Made by a program: the position numbers and the translations under genes. Positions 43,905 through 53,109 of a stretch of 64,000 nt of DNA are shown here, piece after piece. Every line of letters starts with the position of its first letter. The stretch's first letter is position 1. Below the pieces are notes generated by a model. It worked only from the letters and a program-made list of their open reading frames with translations. It did not search any database and was not told where the DNA came from. The stretch is from contig NZ_JAGIBG010000007.1 of assembly GCF_017744435.1 (NCBI RefSeq), forward strand, positions 62,001-126,000, given 5' to 3'. The stretch comes from Pseudomonas sp. (GTDB taxonomy: Bacteria > Pseudomonadota > Gammaproteobacteria > Pseudomonadales > Pseudomonadaceae).

Positions 43905-46424
43905 TCAGCGCTGCGGATTACCAAGGAACCAGCGGTAATACGGGTTGCTGCCATCAACCCGCGCCAGTGCCTGCGCTTCTCGCGCCCAGGCCTGGCGGTT
44001 GCCGTTGTAGGCATGCAAGCTCAGGCTGTAGAACAGCTGCAGCGTGCGCCACTGGTCGTTCAGCGCCACAGCGAACCCCGGCTCGGCATTCAGCAGCCGA
44101 GGCGGCTGACGTAAGGCCAACAAGGCTGGCAACACCCGGGTGATCTCCTGCGGCCGCACCCAGGCCGAATACTCGATGCGCGGCTGATCGTCGGTCACTG
44201 CGGGCGCTGCCCCGGCATAACGCGCCAGGCCATCGCGGTCGGTGACCCAGGTGGCGAGCAATGCCGCTGGTGAAGCGATGCCGACTTCGCCCAGCGCCGC
44301 CGCCACCGCCGGTTGTGCGAAACGTTGGCTGATACGTGCCACATCCAGCTGAAGCGGTGCTGGCGAGCCAATCAGCAGCATTTCGTGGAACTCGGTGGTG
44401 AACAGCGCGGCGTGGGGAAACACGTCGATGAAGCTGCGTACCAGCGAACGGCTGTCTTCATCGTTCTGGGTCGGCAGTGGCAGCCATTGCGCAACCAACC
44501 CATCGGCCTGCAGGCGGCTGGCGGCCAGCTGGTAGAAATCCCGCGAATATAAATTGACCACGCCTGCCGCCGACGGGGGTGGTGGCTCCAGGGTGATAAG
44601 GTCATAGCGATCGGCGCTGCGCAGCAGCTCGCGGCGGCCATCGCGCAGGCGGATGTCCAGGCGCGGGTCGCTGACCGCGTTGTAGTTACCCTTGAACAAG
44701 GGGGCCGCCTGCAGCACCTCGGGCAGCAATTCGGCCACCACCGGGCGCTCCAGGCCCGCATAGCGCAGCATGGCGCCAGCGGTGATGCCGGTGCCGAAAC
44801 CGATCACCAGGGCCGATCGCGGCTCACCTGCATGGATCAGCAGCGGCAACAGTGCCTGCAGGCGCATGTAGCGCAGGGACGGCATGGCGTCACCGGTATT
44901 GGAAACGCCCTGGATGTACAGGCGGTTGAACCCCTGCCCCTGGCGCTCCTGGCTGACCACGGCAACGGTACCGCCGCGGCCTTCACGGTAGTAGGCCAGG
45001 GTGCCGTTGCGGGCCCCGGGCAGCAGTTCGGCCAGGCGCTGGGGGGGCGTCAACGCCGCCGTCATGGCGCTGGCCACGGCGAGCCCGAGCACGGCAACCT
45101 GGGTGCGGCGCCCCACCCCCGGCCCTCGCCACACGGCCACCAGGCCAAGCACGGCAGCGACCACGGCGAGCACGGCCAAGGTGCGCACCAGGCCGATACC
45201 CGGCACCAGCACGAAGCCGGTCAAGGCCACCCCGGCAATGCCACCCAAGGTATTGAGTGCGACGATGGTGCCGACATCGCGGCCCACGTGGTCGCCATCG
45301 ACGGCAAGCCTGACCGCCAGCGGGAATGCCGCCCCCAGCAACACGGTCGGCAGGAACACCATGCTCAGGGCCACCGTGGCGAAGCGCGCGCACATGCCCG
45401 CCAATTCGTTGCCGGTCAGCTGCATGACCAGCCATTCCGCCTGGGTCTGCGCCACCACCAGCCAACGCCCCAGGCCGGCCAGTTGCAGCAAGGCGAGTAG
45501 CCCGGCACAGGTGATCAGCAGCGCGAACATGCCCCAGGGGTCCCGTAGCTTGTCGGCATAACGGGCATGCACGGCACTGCCCACCACCAGGCCGCCCAGA
45601 TAGGTGGCCAGCACCACGGCAAAGGCATAGGCACGGGTGCTCATGAACTGCACGATCGACTGGCTCCACACCACTTCGTAGCCCAGCGCCACGCCACCGG
45701 CGATGCAGTACAGCGCGACGGCCAGGCGCGCGTGGCGCGTGCGTGCGGGGCCTGCCTCCCGGTCCTGGCGCCGAGGCAAGGTGTGGCTGCCTCGCATCTG
45801 CCAGGCCAATGCCCCCGCCACCAGGTTCATCGCTGCGGCCGCCAGCGCGCTGCCCGTCACACCAAGGCGGGGCAACAGCACGAAGGCGCAGAGCAAAGTG
45901 CCGATGATGGCGCCCGCCGTGTTGGCCGCATACAACTGGCCGCCTGCCTTGGCGGTTGTGCCGTCGCCGGGTGCCAGGGCGCGCATCAGCACCGGCAAGG
46001 TGCCGCCCATCAGCAGTGCTGGCAGCCCGACCAGGGCAAACGGCAGGCACCAGGCCAGCCAGCCCGCGCTGTCCTCCCACCGGGCAAACAACGACGCCGA
46101 ATGCGCCAGCGCCAGGGTGGCGCAGATGCCCAGCCCCGCCACCGCCAGTTCCAATGCCGCGTACAGGCGTACCGGGCGCAGCAGCCGGTCGGCCCAGCGG
46201 CCAAACAGCAGCCCGCCGATCGCCAAGCCGGCAAAGAACGCACTGATGCCCGTGGTGACCGCGTGCACTTCCACGCCCACCACCAATGACAATTGCTTGA
46301 TCCACAGCACCTGGTAAACCAGCGCCGCAGCGCCCGACAACCCCAACAGGGCGCACGCCATCCAGGTGTCCAGGCGCCCTCGCACGGCCACCTCCAGCGA
46401 AACCGGTTTGCCCGACGACCCCAT
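43905..46424 (-). CDS. Fused membrane transporter / spermidine-synthase-like protein
   Basis: This 839-residue protein has about 12-14 hydrophobic segments (20-430), including ALVYQVLWIKQLSLVVG and a second YEVVWSQSIVQFMSTRAYAF. A C-terminal spermidine-synthase-like Rossmann domain (about 480-700) follows with RYMRLQALLPLL, ALVIGFGTGITAGAMLRY, VVAELLPEVLQAAPLF and DLITLEPPPPSAAGVVNLYS. Canonical synthases carry GGGxG and a catalytic Asp; here they read GFGTG and Glu, so polyamine synthesis is doubtful. The function of the family is not known. It follows the sulfatase terminator and is convergent with the FadL-like gene. Confidence 0.82.
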   Translation of the reverse strand: MGSSGKPVSLEVAVRGRLDTWMACALLGLSGAAALVYQVLWIKQLSLVVGVEVHAVTTGISAFFAGLAIGGLLFGRWADRLLRPVRLYAALELAVAGLGICATLALAHSASLFARWEDSAGWLAWCLPFALVGLPALLMGGTLPVLMRALAPGDGTTAKAGGQLYAANTAGAIIGTLLCAFVLLPRLGVTGSALAAAAMNLVAGALAWQMRGSHTLPRRQDREAGPARTRHARLAVALYCIAGGVALGYEVVWSQSIVQFMSTRAYAFAVVLATYLGGLVVGSAVHARYADKLRDPWGMFALLITCAGLLALLQLAGLGRWLVVAQTQAEWLVMQLTGNELAGMCARFATVALSMVFLPTVLLGAAFPLAVRLAVDGDHVGRDVGTIVALNTLGGIAGVALTGFVLVPGIGLVRTLAVLAVVAAVLGLVAVWRGPGVGRRTQVAVLGLAVASAMTAALTPPQRLAELLPGARNGTLAYYREGRGGTVAVVSQERQGQGFNRLYIQGVSNTGDAMPSLRYMRLQALLPLLIHAGEPRSALVIGFGTGITAGAMLRYAGLERPVVAELLPEVLQAAPLFKGNYNAVSDPRLDIRLRDGRRELLRSADRYDLITLEPPPPSAAGVVNLYSRDFYQLAASRLQADGLVAQWLPLPTQNDEDSRSLVRSFIDVFPHAALFTTEFHEMLLIGSPAPLQLDVARISQRFAQPAVAAALGEVGIASPAALLATWVTDRDGLARYAGAAPAVTDDQPRIEYSAWVRPQEITRVLPALLALRQPPRLLNAEPGFAVALNDQWRTLQLFYSLSLHAYNGNRQAWAREAQALARVDGSNPYYRWFLGNPQR

Positions 46425-46461
46425 AAGTTCACTGCCTTAGGACGCCAGTGGCATCCGCGAA

Positions 46462-46499
46462 GTAAGAAAAGCAGGCGTGCGCCGGTCGCGCACGCCTGC
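46462..46499 (-). terminator. Rho-independent terminator after the sulfatase gene
   Basis: On the minus strand a 12-bp perfect stem (GCAGGCGTGCGC, loop of five bases) is followed by TTTTCTT. It lies 8 bases after the sulfatase stop and would end the large envelope operon. Confidence 0.88.
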
Positions 46500-46506
46500 A
46501 GGAACA

Positions 46507-48075
46507 TCACTGGGCCTTCATTTTTTCATCAATCTTCTTGTCGACGTCCTTGCGCACCTGATCGATGCTGAAGCTCGCTGGCCGCTGGCTAGGTGGGTAA
46601 TCGACGAAGGTCTGGAGGAACTTGGCCGCCTTCTGTGTGGCCTGGAAGATCAGGTAGTCGTTCTTCGTCAGCCAGTCGTAATACTGGTCGGAAACCACAT
46701 CGGCCCGCTCGTAAGGGTCCTGGCGCAGGTCGAACAGTTTCGGCACGCGCAGGCAGACAAACGGCTCACTCCACACCTTCAGGCCACCCGGTGCACGCTG
46801 TTCGCAGTACACCACCTTGAGGTCCTTGAAGCGCATGCCTACAAGCTCGGCATCGTCGTTGAAGTAGTAGAACTCGTCACGCGGCCCCTTGTCGGTCTTG
46901 CCGGTCAGGTAGTCCAACTGGTTGAAACCGTCGAGGTGCACCTTGAAGTTCTTGCCGCCTACGTCAGCCCCCTTGAGCAGCCGCTCCTTGATATCGGTGT
47001 CGCCAGCCACGGCAAGCAACGTAGGGAACCAGTCGAGCCCCGAGAACATCTGCGTGCTGACCGTGTCGGCCTTGATCTTGCCGGGCCAGCGGACCATTGC
47101 CGGCACCCGGTAGGCACCTTCCCAGTTGGAGTTCTTCTCGTTGCGGAACGGTGTGGTGGCGGCATCCGGCCAGGACCACTGGTTCGGCCCGTTGTCGGTG
47201 GTGTAGACGACAATGGTGTTGTCGGCGATCTTCAGGTCATCCAGGGTCTTGAGCAGCTTGCCGACATCGCCGTCGTGCTCAAGCATGCCGTCGGCGTACT
47301 CATTGTCGACCATCCCGCTCTGCCCGCGCATCGACTCACGCACGTGGGTAAAGGCGTGCATGCGCGTGGTATTCATCCAGACAAAGAACGGTTTGTCGGC
47401 CTTGGCCTGTTTCTCGATGAAGTTGATCGCGGCCTGGGTGGTCTCGTCGTCGATGGTTTCCATGCGCTTCTTGGTGAGCGCACCGGTGTCTTCGATCTTG
47501 CCGTCGGCACTGGACTTGATCACCCCACGCGGCGAAGTGGCCTTGGTGAACTCGGTATCATCCTTGGGCCAACGCGGGCGTTCCGGTTCTTCTTCGGCGT
47601 TGAGGTGATAAAGGTTGCCAAAGAACTCATCGAAACCGTGGTTGGTGGGCAGGTACTCGTCACGGTCGCCCAGGTGATTCTTGCCGAACTGCCCGGTCGC
47701 ATAGCCATGGGCCTTGAGCGCCTGGGCGATGGTGACGTCGCGCGCTTGCAGGCCCACCGGCACGCCCGGCATGCCGACCTTGGACAGACCGGTGCGCAAG
47801 ATCGTCTGCCCGGTAATGAACGTGGAGCGGCCGGCCGTACAGCTGTTCTCGGCATAGTAATCAGTGAACATCATGCCTTCCTTGGCAATCCGATCAATGT
47901 TGGGGGTCTGGTAGCCGACCACGCCTTTGCCATAGGCACTGATATTGGTCTGGCCGATGTCATCGCCAAAGATCACCAGGATGTTCGGCTTGTCTGCAGC
48001 GCTGACCCAGCCGGCTCCCAAGGTCGCCGACGTCGCGATCGCAAGCGCCGTCAACCATCTTCTACTGGACTTCAT
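46507..48075 (-). CDS. Exported Cys-type arylsulfatase
   Basis: This 522-residue sulfatase has a signal peptide (about 1-26, ending WVSAAD). The N-terminal metal motif is NILVIFGDDIG, and the formylglycine site is ENSCTAGRSTFITG (Cys at about 80), a C-x-A-x-R Cys-type motif that needs an FGE maturase, none being in the window. GQFGKNHLGD and TTDNGPNQWSWPDA are further family motifs. It hydrolyses sulfate esters or related substrates in the periplasm. GGAGGA lies seven bases before the ATG. It ends the operon before a strong terminator. Confidence 0.93.
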   Translation of the reverse strand: MKSSRRWLTALAIATSATLGAGWVSAADKPNILVIFGDDIGQTNISAYGKGVVGYQTPNIDRIAKEGMMFTDYYAENSCTAGRSTFITGQTILRTGLSKVGMPGVPVGLQARDVTIAQALKAHGYATGQFGKNHLGDRDEYLPTNHGFDEFFGNLYHLNAEEEPERPRWPKDDTEFTKATSPRGVIKSSADGKIEDTGALTKKRMETIDDETTQAAINFIEKQAKADKPFFVWMNTTRMHAFTHVRESMRGQSGMVDNEYADGMLEHDGDVGKLLKTLDDLKIADNTIVVYTTDNGPNQWSWPDAATTPFRNEKNSNWEGAYRVPAMVRWPGKIKADTVSTQMFSGLDWFPTLLAVAGDTDIKERLLKGADVGGKNFKVHLDGFNQLDYLTGKTDKGPRDEFYYFNDDAELVGMRFKDLKVVYCEQRAPGGLKVWSEPFVCLRVPKLFDLRQDPYERADVVSDQYYDWLTKNDYLIFQATQKAAKFLQTFVDYPPSQRPASFSIDQVRKDVDKKIDEKMKAQ

Positions 48076-48182
48076 GAGTACGTCCTCCGTATCACGTTAG
48101 TGTCGTAAGTCCACGACTACGTGCACACATGAGGCCGACTGCTGACTGGCTTCTGAGCGCCTGCGGCTCTGTGCTGGTGTGG

Positions 48183-49178
48183 TCACTCCTTGTCATCGGG
48201 GTAGACCCGGCGCCACTCCTTCGCCATGTCCACCACCGTCCAACCCTTTTCGTGCGCCTCGTCCAGCGCCTTGTCCAGGCGCCCGACGCTGCTTTGCCGG
48301 TCGTACGCCCATTCGCGCTGGCCATCGGTGTGATGCACCAGGCCGGCGAAGCGCCTGCCCTGCCCGGCCATGGTCCACTGCAGCATCTGCAGGTCGCCGT
48401 CGGAGTTGCCGAACGCCAGGACCGGCCGCCGTCCGATCACCGCTTCGATACTGACGGGTTTGCCCGGGCCATCATCGTTGTGCAGCAGCGTGGGTAGCCG
48501 CTGGATACTGATCTGGCCGCCCTCGTTACGGTATTCCGCGCCCAGGGTGGTGCCGATCACCTGTTCCGGGGGGATGCCGTAGACCTTTTCGGCGAACGCC
48601 CGCATGAAGGCCACTTCGCCACCCGAGACGATGTAGGTCTTGAAGCCGTTGCCGCGCAGGTAATCGAGCAGCTCCAGCATCGGCTGGTAGACCATGCGGG
48701 TGTACAACCTGCCGGTTTTCGGGTGCCGGGCCTCGGCCAGCCAGGCCTGACTGCGGGCCATGAAGGTCTCGGTGCTGATGCCCGCGTGGGTGGCAGCAAC
48801 GAGCTTGATCACACCGTCCATGCCCTGCTCGGCCAAGGCCTTCTGATCGTTTTCCAGCACAGCCTTGAAAGGCTGCTGGGTCTTCCATTCAGGGTGTTCA
48901 GGCGCCAGGCGCTTGACTTCATCGATAGAGAACAACACTTCGAAATACAACGGCTGCTCGCTCCACAAGGTGCCGTCGTTGTCAAACACCGCGATACGTT
49001 GTGCCGGCTCGATGTAGTCTTTGCCGCCCTGGGTGGTCACCGCAGTGACGAAGGTCTCGATGCTCTTGCGCGACGGCCCGTCACGCCAGGACGGCAAGGA
49101 ATCCGCCGCCGTGGCCAAAACCGGCAGCAGCAGTAACAGATACAGCAACGCACGTAAGGTTCCGACTTGCTGACGCAT
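48183..49178 (-). CDS. Exported HAD-superfamily hydrolase
   Basis: This 331-residue protein has a signal peptide (LLYLLLLLPVLATAADS). HAD motif I is VFDNDGTLWSEQP (about 64-76), motif II is YIVSGGEVAF (about 184), and motif III/IV is RRPVLAFGNSDGDLQML (about 255-270). It is most like exported phosphoserine-phosphatase-like HAD proteins. AAGGA is seven bases before the ATG. It stands between BatD and the sulfatase; a phosphatase acting on the same periplasmic substrate pool is plausible. Confidence 0.88.
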   Translation of the reverse strand: MRQQVGTLRALLYLLLLLPVLATAADSLPSWRDGPSRKSIETFVTAVTTQGGKDYIEPAQRIAVFDNDGTLWSEQPLYFEVLFSIDEVKRLAPEHPEWKTQQPFKAVLENDQKALAEQGMDGVIKLVAATHAGISTETFMARSQAWLAEARHPKTGRLYTRMVYQPMLELLDYLRGNGFKTYIVSGGEVAFMRAFAEKVYGIPPEQVIGTTLGAEYRNEGGQISIQRLPTLLHNDDGPGKPVSIEAVIGRRPVLAFGNSDGDLQMLQWTMAGQGRRFAGLVHHTDGQREWAYDRQSSVGRLDKALDEAHEKGWTVVDMAKEWRRVYPDDKE

Positions 49179-49220
49179 GAGACCGTCCTTCCCTGAGGGC
49201 GTGGGCCTGCCTGGTGCAAA

Positions 49221-50516
49221 TCACGGGTTGAGAGGCTTGAGGCCGTGCCCCTCGCCAGGGTGCTGCGCATATTGATTGGCTGGTGGTTGGCTGGCCAGCG
49301 TGAGCGCGGATTGACCTGCTGCCTCTGAAACGCCGTAGCGGGACCTGAAACAGGCTAGCAAACGGTTCCGCTTCACGCCGGGTATTTGTCCTTCGACGGT
49401 AGCCAGGGTGTAGTTGCCACTGCTGCGGCGCGCCCACAGGTACAGGGCGTCCAGGCGCGCGGGCGACTGGGCGCATTGCTGGCGTGCGAGCTTCCAGGCA
49501 TAGGCCGGTGAGTCCAGCCACGCCTGCCGACGCCGTGCCCGCCAGGCCTGGAACTGACGCCACGCCCGCCTGCCCCGCGCCCGGCCAGTCCAGGCCAGCA
49601 GCGCGAAGGCCAGCAGGCACACGGCCAGCAGCAGGCCCTGGCCACCCACCCGCAACCTCGCCTGATGGCCCATGGCGCGCAGGTCGTCACTGATGGAGAA
49701 CGGTGCCTGATAGCTGACGGCGCTGGCCTGCAGGATCACTTCCGGCACCTTTGCCTGGTGCAGCTCACCCGTTGTTGCATCGCGCCATGAATACGCGATG
49801 GCAGGCAATGTGTGTTTGCCGGGGCTGGTGATGACATAGCTCGCGCTGTCGTCCCGCTGCCCGCCAAGGATGCCGCCACGCCCATCACTCAGCGGCTTGA
49901 CGGCAGGCGGCTGAAGATAGCGCTTGAACCCTTGGACCTCTACCAGCTCAGGCGGGTGCAGGAGCATGGCTTGCGCCCCAGGCGCCTCGATGTGCAAGCG
50001 GCGGGTAATGCTGTCGCCCACCCGCAACGGCGTATGCGATTGTTCGACCTGCTGGGTGAAGCTGAGCGACTGCGCAACCGGTTGCGCACTGCCCGCCTCG
50101 CCCGCCTGGCCTTTTACCTCGAACGTCAACGGTTGGCTGGTCAGCGTGACAGGCGTACTGGCTGGCCCGGGTGTTACCTGGAACGCCAATGCCGGGATCT
50201 GAAAGCGCTGCGCGGCCTGCGGGGTGATCTGGTAGGTGTAGCGCAAACCGAAGAACGGCTTGCCGTCAATCTGCCGGTTGAGGTGCTGCGCCTCGCCCGC
50301 CGGTGGCTGGACCACGGCGCCGGGCAGCTCCAGCGCCGGCAGCACCGGTGCATCGGTGAACCAGGTGTCCACCAGCAAGTCGACCTCCAGGCTGACGGTA
50401 GCCCCCAGCATGATCGGCGTATCCGGTACCAGGCGTTGGTCCACCCGCACTTCGGGGTCGGCCGCCAGTACCAGCGTGGGCAGGCAGGCCAGTAGCCAGG
50501 CGCACAGGCGTTTCAT
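49221..50516 (-). CDS. BatD-family protein
   Basis: This 431-residue protein has a signal peptide (LLACLPTLVLAADP) and a periplasmic part of two or three Ig/beta-sandwich-like repeats (VDQRLVPDTPIMLGATVSLEV, TPLRVGDSITRRLHIEA). A membrane segment follows at about 288-308, with a basic cytoplasmic tail. BatD proteins occur in MoxR/VWA operons and may hold the complex in the membrane. It overlaps the VWA-TPR gene by 4 bases. Function is inferred from context. Confidence 0.85.
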   Translation of the reverse strand: MKRLCAWLLACLPTLVLAADPEVRVDQRLVPDTPIMLGATVSLEVDLLVDTWFTDAPVLPALELPGAVVQPPAGEAQHLNRQIDGKPFFGLRYTYQITPQAAQRFQIPALAFQVTPGPASTPVTLTSQPLTFEVKGQAGEAGSAQPVAQSLSFTQQVEQSHTPLRVGDSITRRLHIEAPGAQAMLLHPPELVEVQGFKRYLQPPAVKPLSDGRGGILGGQRDDSASYVITSPGKHTLPAIAYSWRDATTGELHQAKVPEVILQASAVSYQAPFSISDDLRAMGHQARLRVGGQGLLLAVCLLAFALLAWTGRARGRRAWRQFQAWRARRRQAWLDSPAYAWKLARQQCAQSPARLDALYLWARRSSGNYTLATVEGQIPGVKRNRLLACFRSRYGVSEAAGQSALTLASQPPANQYAQHPGEGHGLKPLNP

Positions 50517-52123
50517 GGCGCACCCTCCTCGACCGGCTCCTCGACCGGCTTGCTCGCGGCTTGCTGAAGCTGGAACTTACGCTTGAGGAACTGCCCTGGC
50601 GAAGTGTTCAGGTTGTCCAGCCAGAGCTGATCGGAGGCTGCCATGGCGGTCTTCTGTTGTTGCGCCTTGCCGCCTTCGACGGGGGTCTGGTCCTCCACCA
50701 CCTTGTCGGGTTTCACCTCGGGGTTGACCTGCTGTTGGTCCTCGTAGTCCTTCTGCAATGCCTGGGCCAGGACCAGGTTGGCGCTGGCTTCGGGGAACGC
50801 GGGTTGCAGGGCCAGCGCCTGGCGGTAGGCAGCGATGGCTTGCGGGAACTTGAACAACCTGACGTAGCTGTTGCCCTGGTAGAACCAGGCGCTGGCGGTG
50901 TTCAGCGGCGCCAGCGCCGTCAGTGCCACCTTGTAGTCGGAGGCCTGATAGGCGGCCACGCCCTTCCAGTAAGGGTCCTTGAAGCGCTCGGCGGCCTGTG
51001 GGTAATGCCCCTGTTCGAAGGCCCACCGGCCCTGCTGGTCCGGGGTGAAGAACAGATCGGCCAAAGCGCCCGCGCGGGCCGACTCCGGCAGGCCCGCCAG
51101 GCTGCTGGCAAACAGCAGCATGGCCAGCCAGTTCACTCGCCAGCCGCGCCGCACGCACAACACCGCCAGCAGTGCCAGCGGCCAGCACAGCCAATAGCCG
51201 GCATCTTTCCAATGCACGGTTTCGCCATCGCCCTTGGCGGCCTGGAAGTGTTGCTGGGCATGCAGCTCGACCCAGTCCAGGTCGTCGTTATCCAGGGTCA
51301 GGCTGCCCAACGGGGCATCAGTGGCCTCGGCCAGGCCCTTCAGGCCCTTGGCATCGAAGCTGCCTTGCACGGTGCGGCCCTCGGCATCGAGCCTGGGCAT
51401 GCCCTTGGCATCGCGCAGCACCCCGGTGTCCTGGCTGCCGACCGCCAGCACCAGCACCTGCAGGTCACTGCCCGCCAGGCGCTTGCCCAGCGCATCGGAC
51501 TGGCTGGCATCGGCGCCGTCGGTCAGCAACAGCAAGGTGCCCGGACTGTTTTCGGCTTCGAGTATTTTGTCGGCAATGGCCAGCACGCCGAGCACATCCT
51601 TGCCGGGCTGGGCGATCAGGTCGGTGCTCAGGGCCTGTATGAAAGTGTCGAGCAGCGCCGGGTCGTCGGTAGCTGGCAGCACCAGATGGGCACTGCCGGC
51701 GTAGGCGATGAGCGCGGTACGGGCACCGGCACGGCGTTGCACAAGGTCGTGCAGGGTGTGCCGGGCAGCGGCCAGGCGGCTGGGTGGCATGTCGTCGGCA
51801 TCCATCGACGGCGACAGGTCCACGGCCAGGAGCAACGGCGCGCGGTTGTCGAGAAAGTCTGGAATGTCCTGGGTCCAGGTCGGGCCGGCTGCGGCCAGCC
51901 CGCCGGTCACCAGCAGCGCGCCCAGCAGGTGGACCGGGCGCAGGCGCTGGCTTTCCCGGGGCCGAATGACCAAGTGCTCGACCAGGTGCGGGGCGATGAT
52001 GCCGGTCAGTTGCCGCTTGACGTCGTGCCGCCGTACCCAGAGCAGCGGCAGCAACACGCCTGGCAGCAGCGTCAGCAACCACCAGGGGCGCAGGAAGTGC
52101 AAGGCAGCCAGGTCGATGTCCAT
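50513..52123 (-). CDS. VWA-TPR membrane protein (BatB/BatC-like fusion)
   Basis: This 536-residue protein has two N-terminal membrane helices (about 13-30 and 63-78), then a VWA domain with MIDAS LAVDLSPSMDADD (about 98-110). A further membrane helix near 315-335 is followed by a TPR-like region (AAERFKDPYWKGVAAYQA, IAAYRQALALQPAFPEASAN) and a charged end. BatB (VWA) and BatC (TPR) are separate proteins in many bacteria; here they are fused. MIDAS domains bind metal and mediate protein contacts. Confidence 0.85.
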   Translation of the reverse strand: MDIDLAALHFLRPWWLLTLLPGVLLPLLWVRRHDVKRQLTGIIAPHLVEHLVIRPRESQRLRPVHLLGALLVTGGLAAAGPTWTQDIPDFLDNRAPLLLAVDLSPSMDADDMPPSRLAAARHTLHDLVQRRAGARTALIAYAGSAHLVLPATDDPALLDTFIQALSTDLIAQPGKDVLGVLAIADKILEAENSPGTLLLLTDGADASQSDALGKRLAGSDLQVLVLAVGSQDTGVLRDAKGMPRLDAEGRTVQGSFDAKGLKGLAEATDAPLGSLTLDNDDLDWVELHAQQHFQAAKGDGETVHWKDAGYWLCWPLALLAVLCVRRGWRVNWLAMLLFASSLAGLPESARAGALADLFFTPDQQGRWAFEQGHYPQAAERFKDPYWKGVAAYQASDYKVALTALAPLNTASAWFYQGNSYVRLFKFPQAIAAYRQALALQPAFPEASANLVLAQALQKDYEDQQQVNPEVKPDKVVEDQTPVEGGKAQQQKTAMAASDQLWLDNLNTSPGQFLKRKFQLQQAASKPVEEPVEEGAP

Positions 52124-52125
52124 GC

Positions 52126-53109
52126 TCAGGCCTCCGTCGCCAAGGCGCGCCGTGCGCCCAGCCAGGCCAGCGCCTGGGCCACCAGCAACAGCAGCAAGGC
52201 GGCACCCAGCGGCCAGTAGAACAGGTCGCGGCGCGGTTGATGGCTCAGGGTGGTGACCTTGTGCGGGGTCAAGCGGTCGAGGGTGTCGTACACGCCTTGC
52301 AGGCTGCTGCTGTCATCGGCGCGGAAGAACCGCCCACCGGTCGTGCGGGCGATCATCTGCAGGGTCTGCAGGTCGACCTTGTCTTCGCCAGTGGCCTGAG
52401 GGTCGCCGATGCCGATGGCATGGACCACGATGCCATGGGCGCGGGCCAGCCGGGCCGCGTGCTCGGGGGTGATGGCGCTGCCGGTGTCATTGCCATCGGT
52501 GAGCAGGATCAGCACTTTCTCCTGTTCCTTGGCCGGTTGCAGCAGCTTGATGGTCAGGCCGATGGCATCGCCCAGGGCGGTGTTGGGCCCGGCCATGCCA
52601 ACGCCAGCCTCATCCAGCAGCAACAGCAGGCTGGCATGGTCGAGGGTCAACGGCGCTTGTGGGTAGGCGCCCGTGCCGAACAGGATCAGGCCGATGCGGT
52701 CATCCGCGCGGCGCTTGATGAAGTCACGTACCACTGCCTTGACGGCGGTGAGGCGGTCGGTGCGTTGGCCGTCAGCCGAGGTGTAGTCGTTGGCGCGCAT
52801 GGATTGCGAGATGTCGATGGCCAGCATCAGGTCACGGGTCGGTTGCTGGTGACGGATCGGCTGCTCGACCAGCACCGGCCGGGCGCAGGCCGCTACCAGC
52901 AGGACAAAGACCAGCAGGTTCAGTGGCAGCTGCCAGCCGGCACTCAGCCCTCCGGTACGGGTCGGGTGTTTGCCCAGGGCGTGGCTCATGGCACTGAAAA
53001 ACGGCACGCGCAATGCGCTGCGCCCTTCCTGGTAGGGCTTGAGCCAGTGATACGCGGCCCAGGCCAGCGGCAGCAGCACAAAGGCCCAGGGCAGGTCAAA
53101 GCGCCACAT
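52126..53109 (-). CDS. VWA-domain membrane protein (BatA-like)
   Basis: This 327-residue protein has N-terminal membrane segments (about 7-20 and 62-78) and a VWA domain with MIDAS MLAIDISQSMRANDY (about 92-106) and VLILLTDGNDTGSAI (about 199). A C-terminal helix (PLGAALLLLLVAQALAWLG) completes the BatA pattern. It overlaps DUF4381 by 14 bases and precedes the BatB-like gene by 2 bases. Confidence 0.88.
   Translation of the reverse strand: MWRFDLPWAFVLLPLAWAAYHWLKPYQEGRSALRVPFFSAMSHALGKHPTRTGGLSAGWQLPLNLLVFVLLVAACARPVLVEQPIRHQQPTRDLMLAIDISQSMRANDYTSADGQRTDRLTAVKAVVRDFIKRRADDRIGLILFGTGAYPQAPLTLDHASLLLLLDEAGVGMAGPNTALGDAIGLTIKLLQPAKEQEKVLILLTDGNDTGSAITPEHAARLARAHGIVVHAIGIGDPQATGEDKVDLQTLQMIARTTGGRFFRADDSSSLQGVYDTLDRLTPHKVTTLSHQPRRDLFYWPLGAALLLLLVAQALAWLGARRALATEA

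Noticed and set aside
46477..48108. A 543-codon plus-strand frame antisense to the sulfatase
   Set aside because: No domain; the minus strand has the complete sulfatase motif set.
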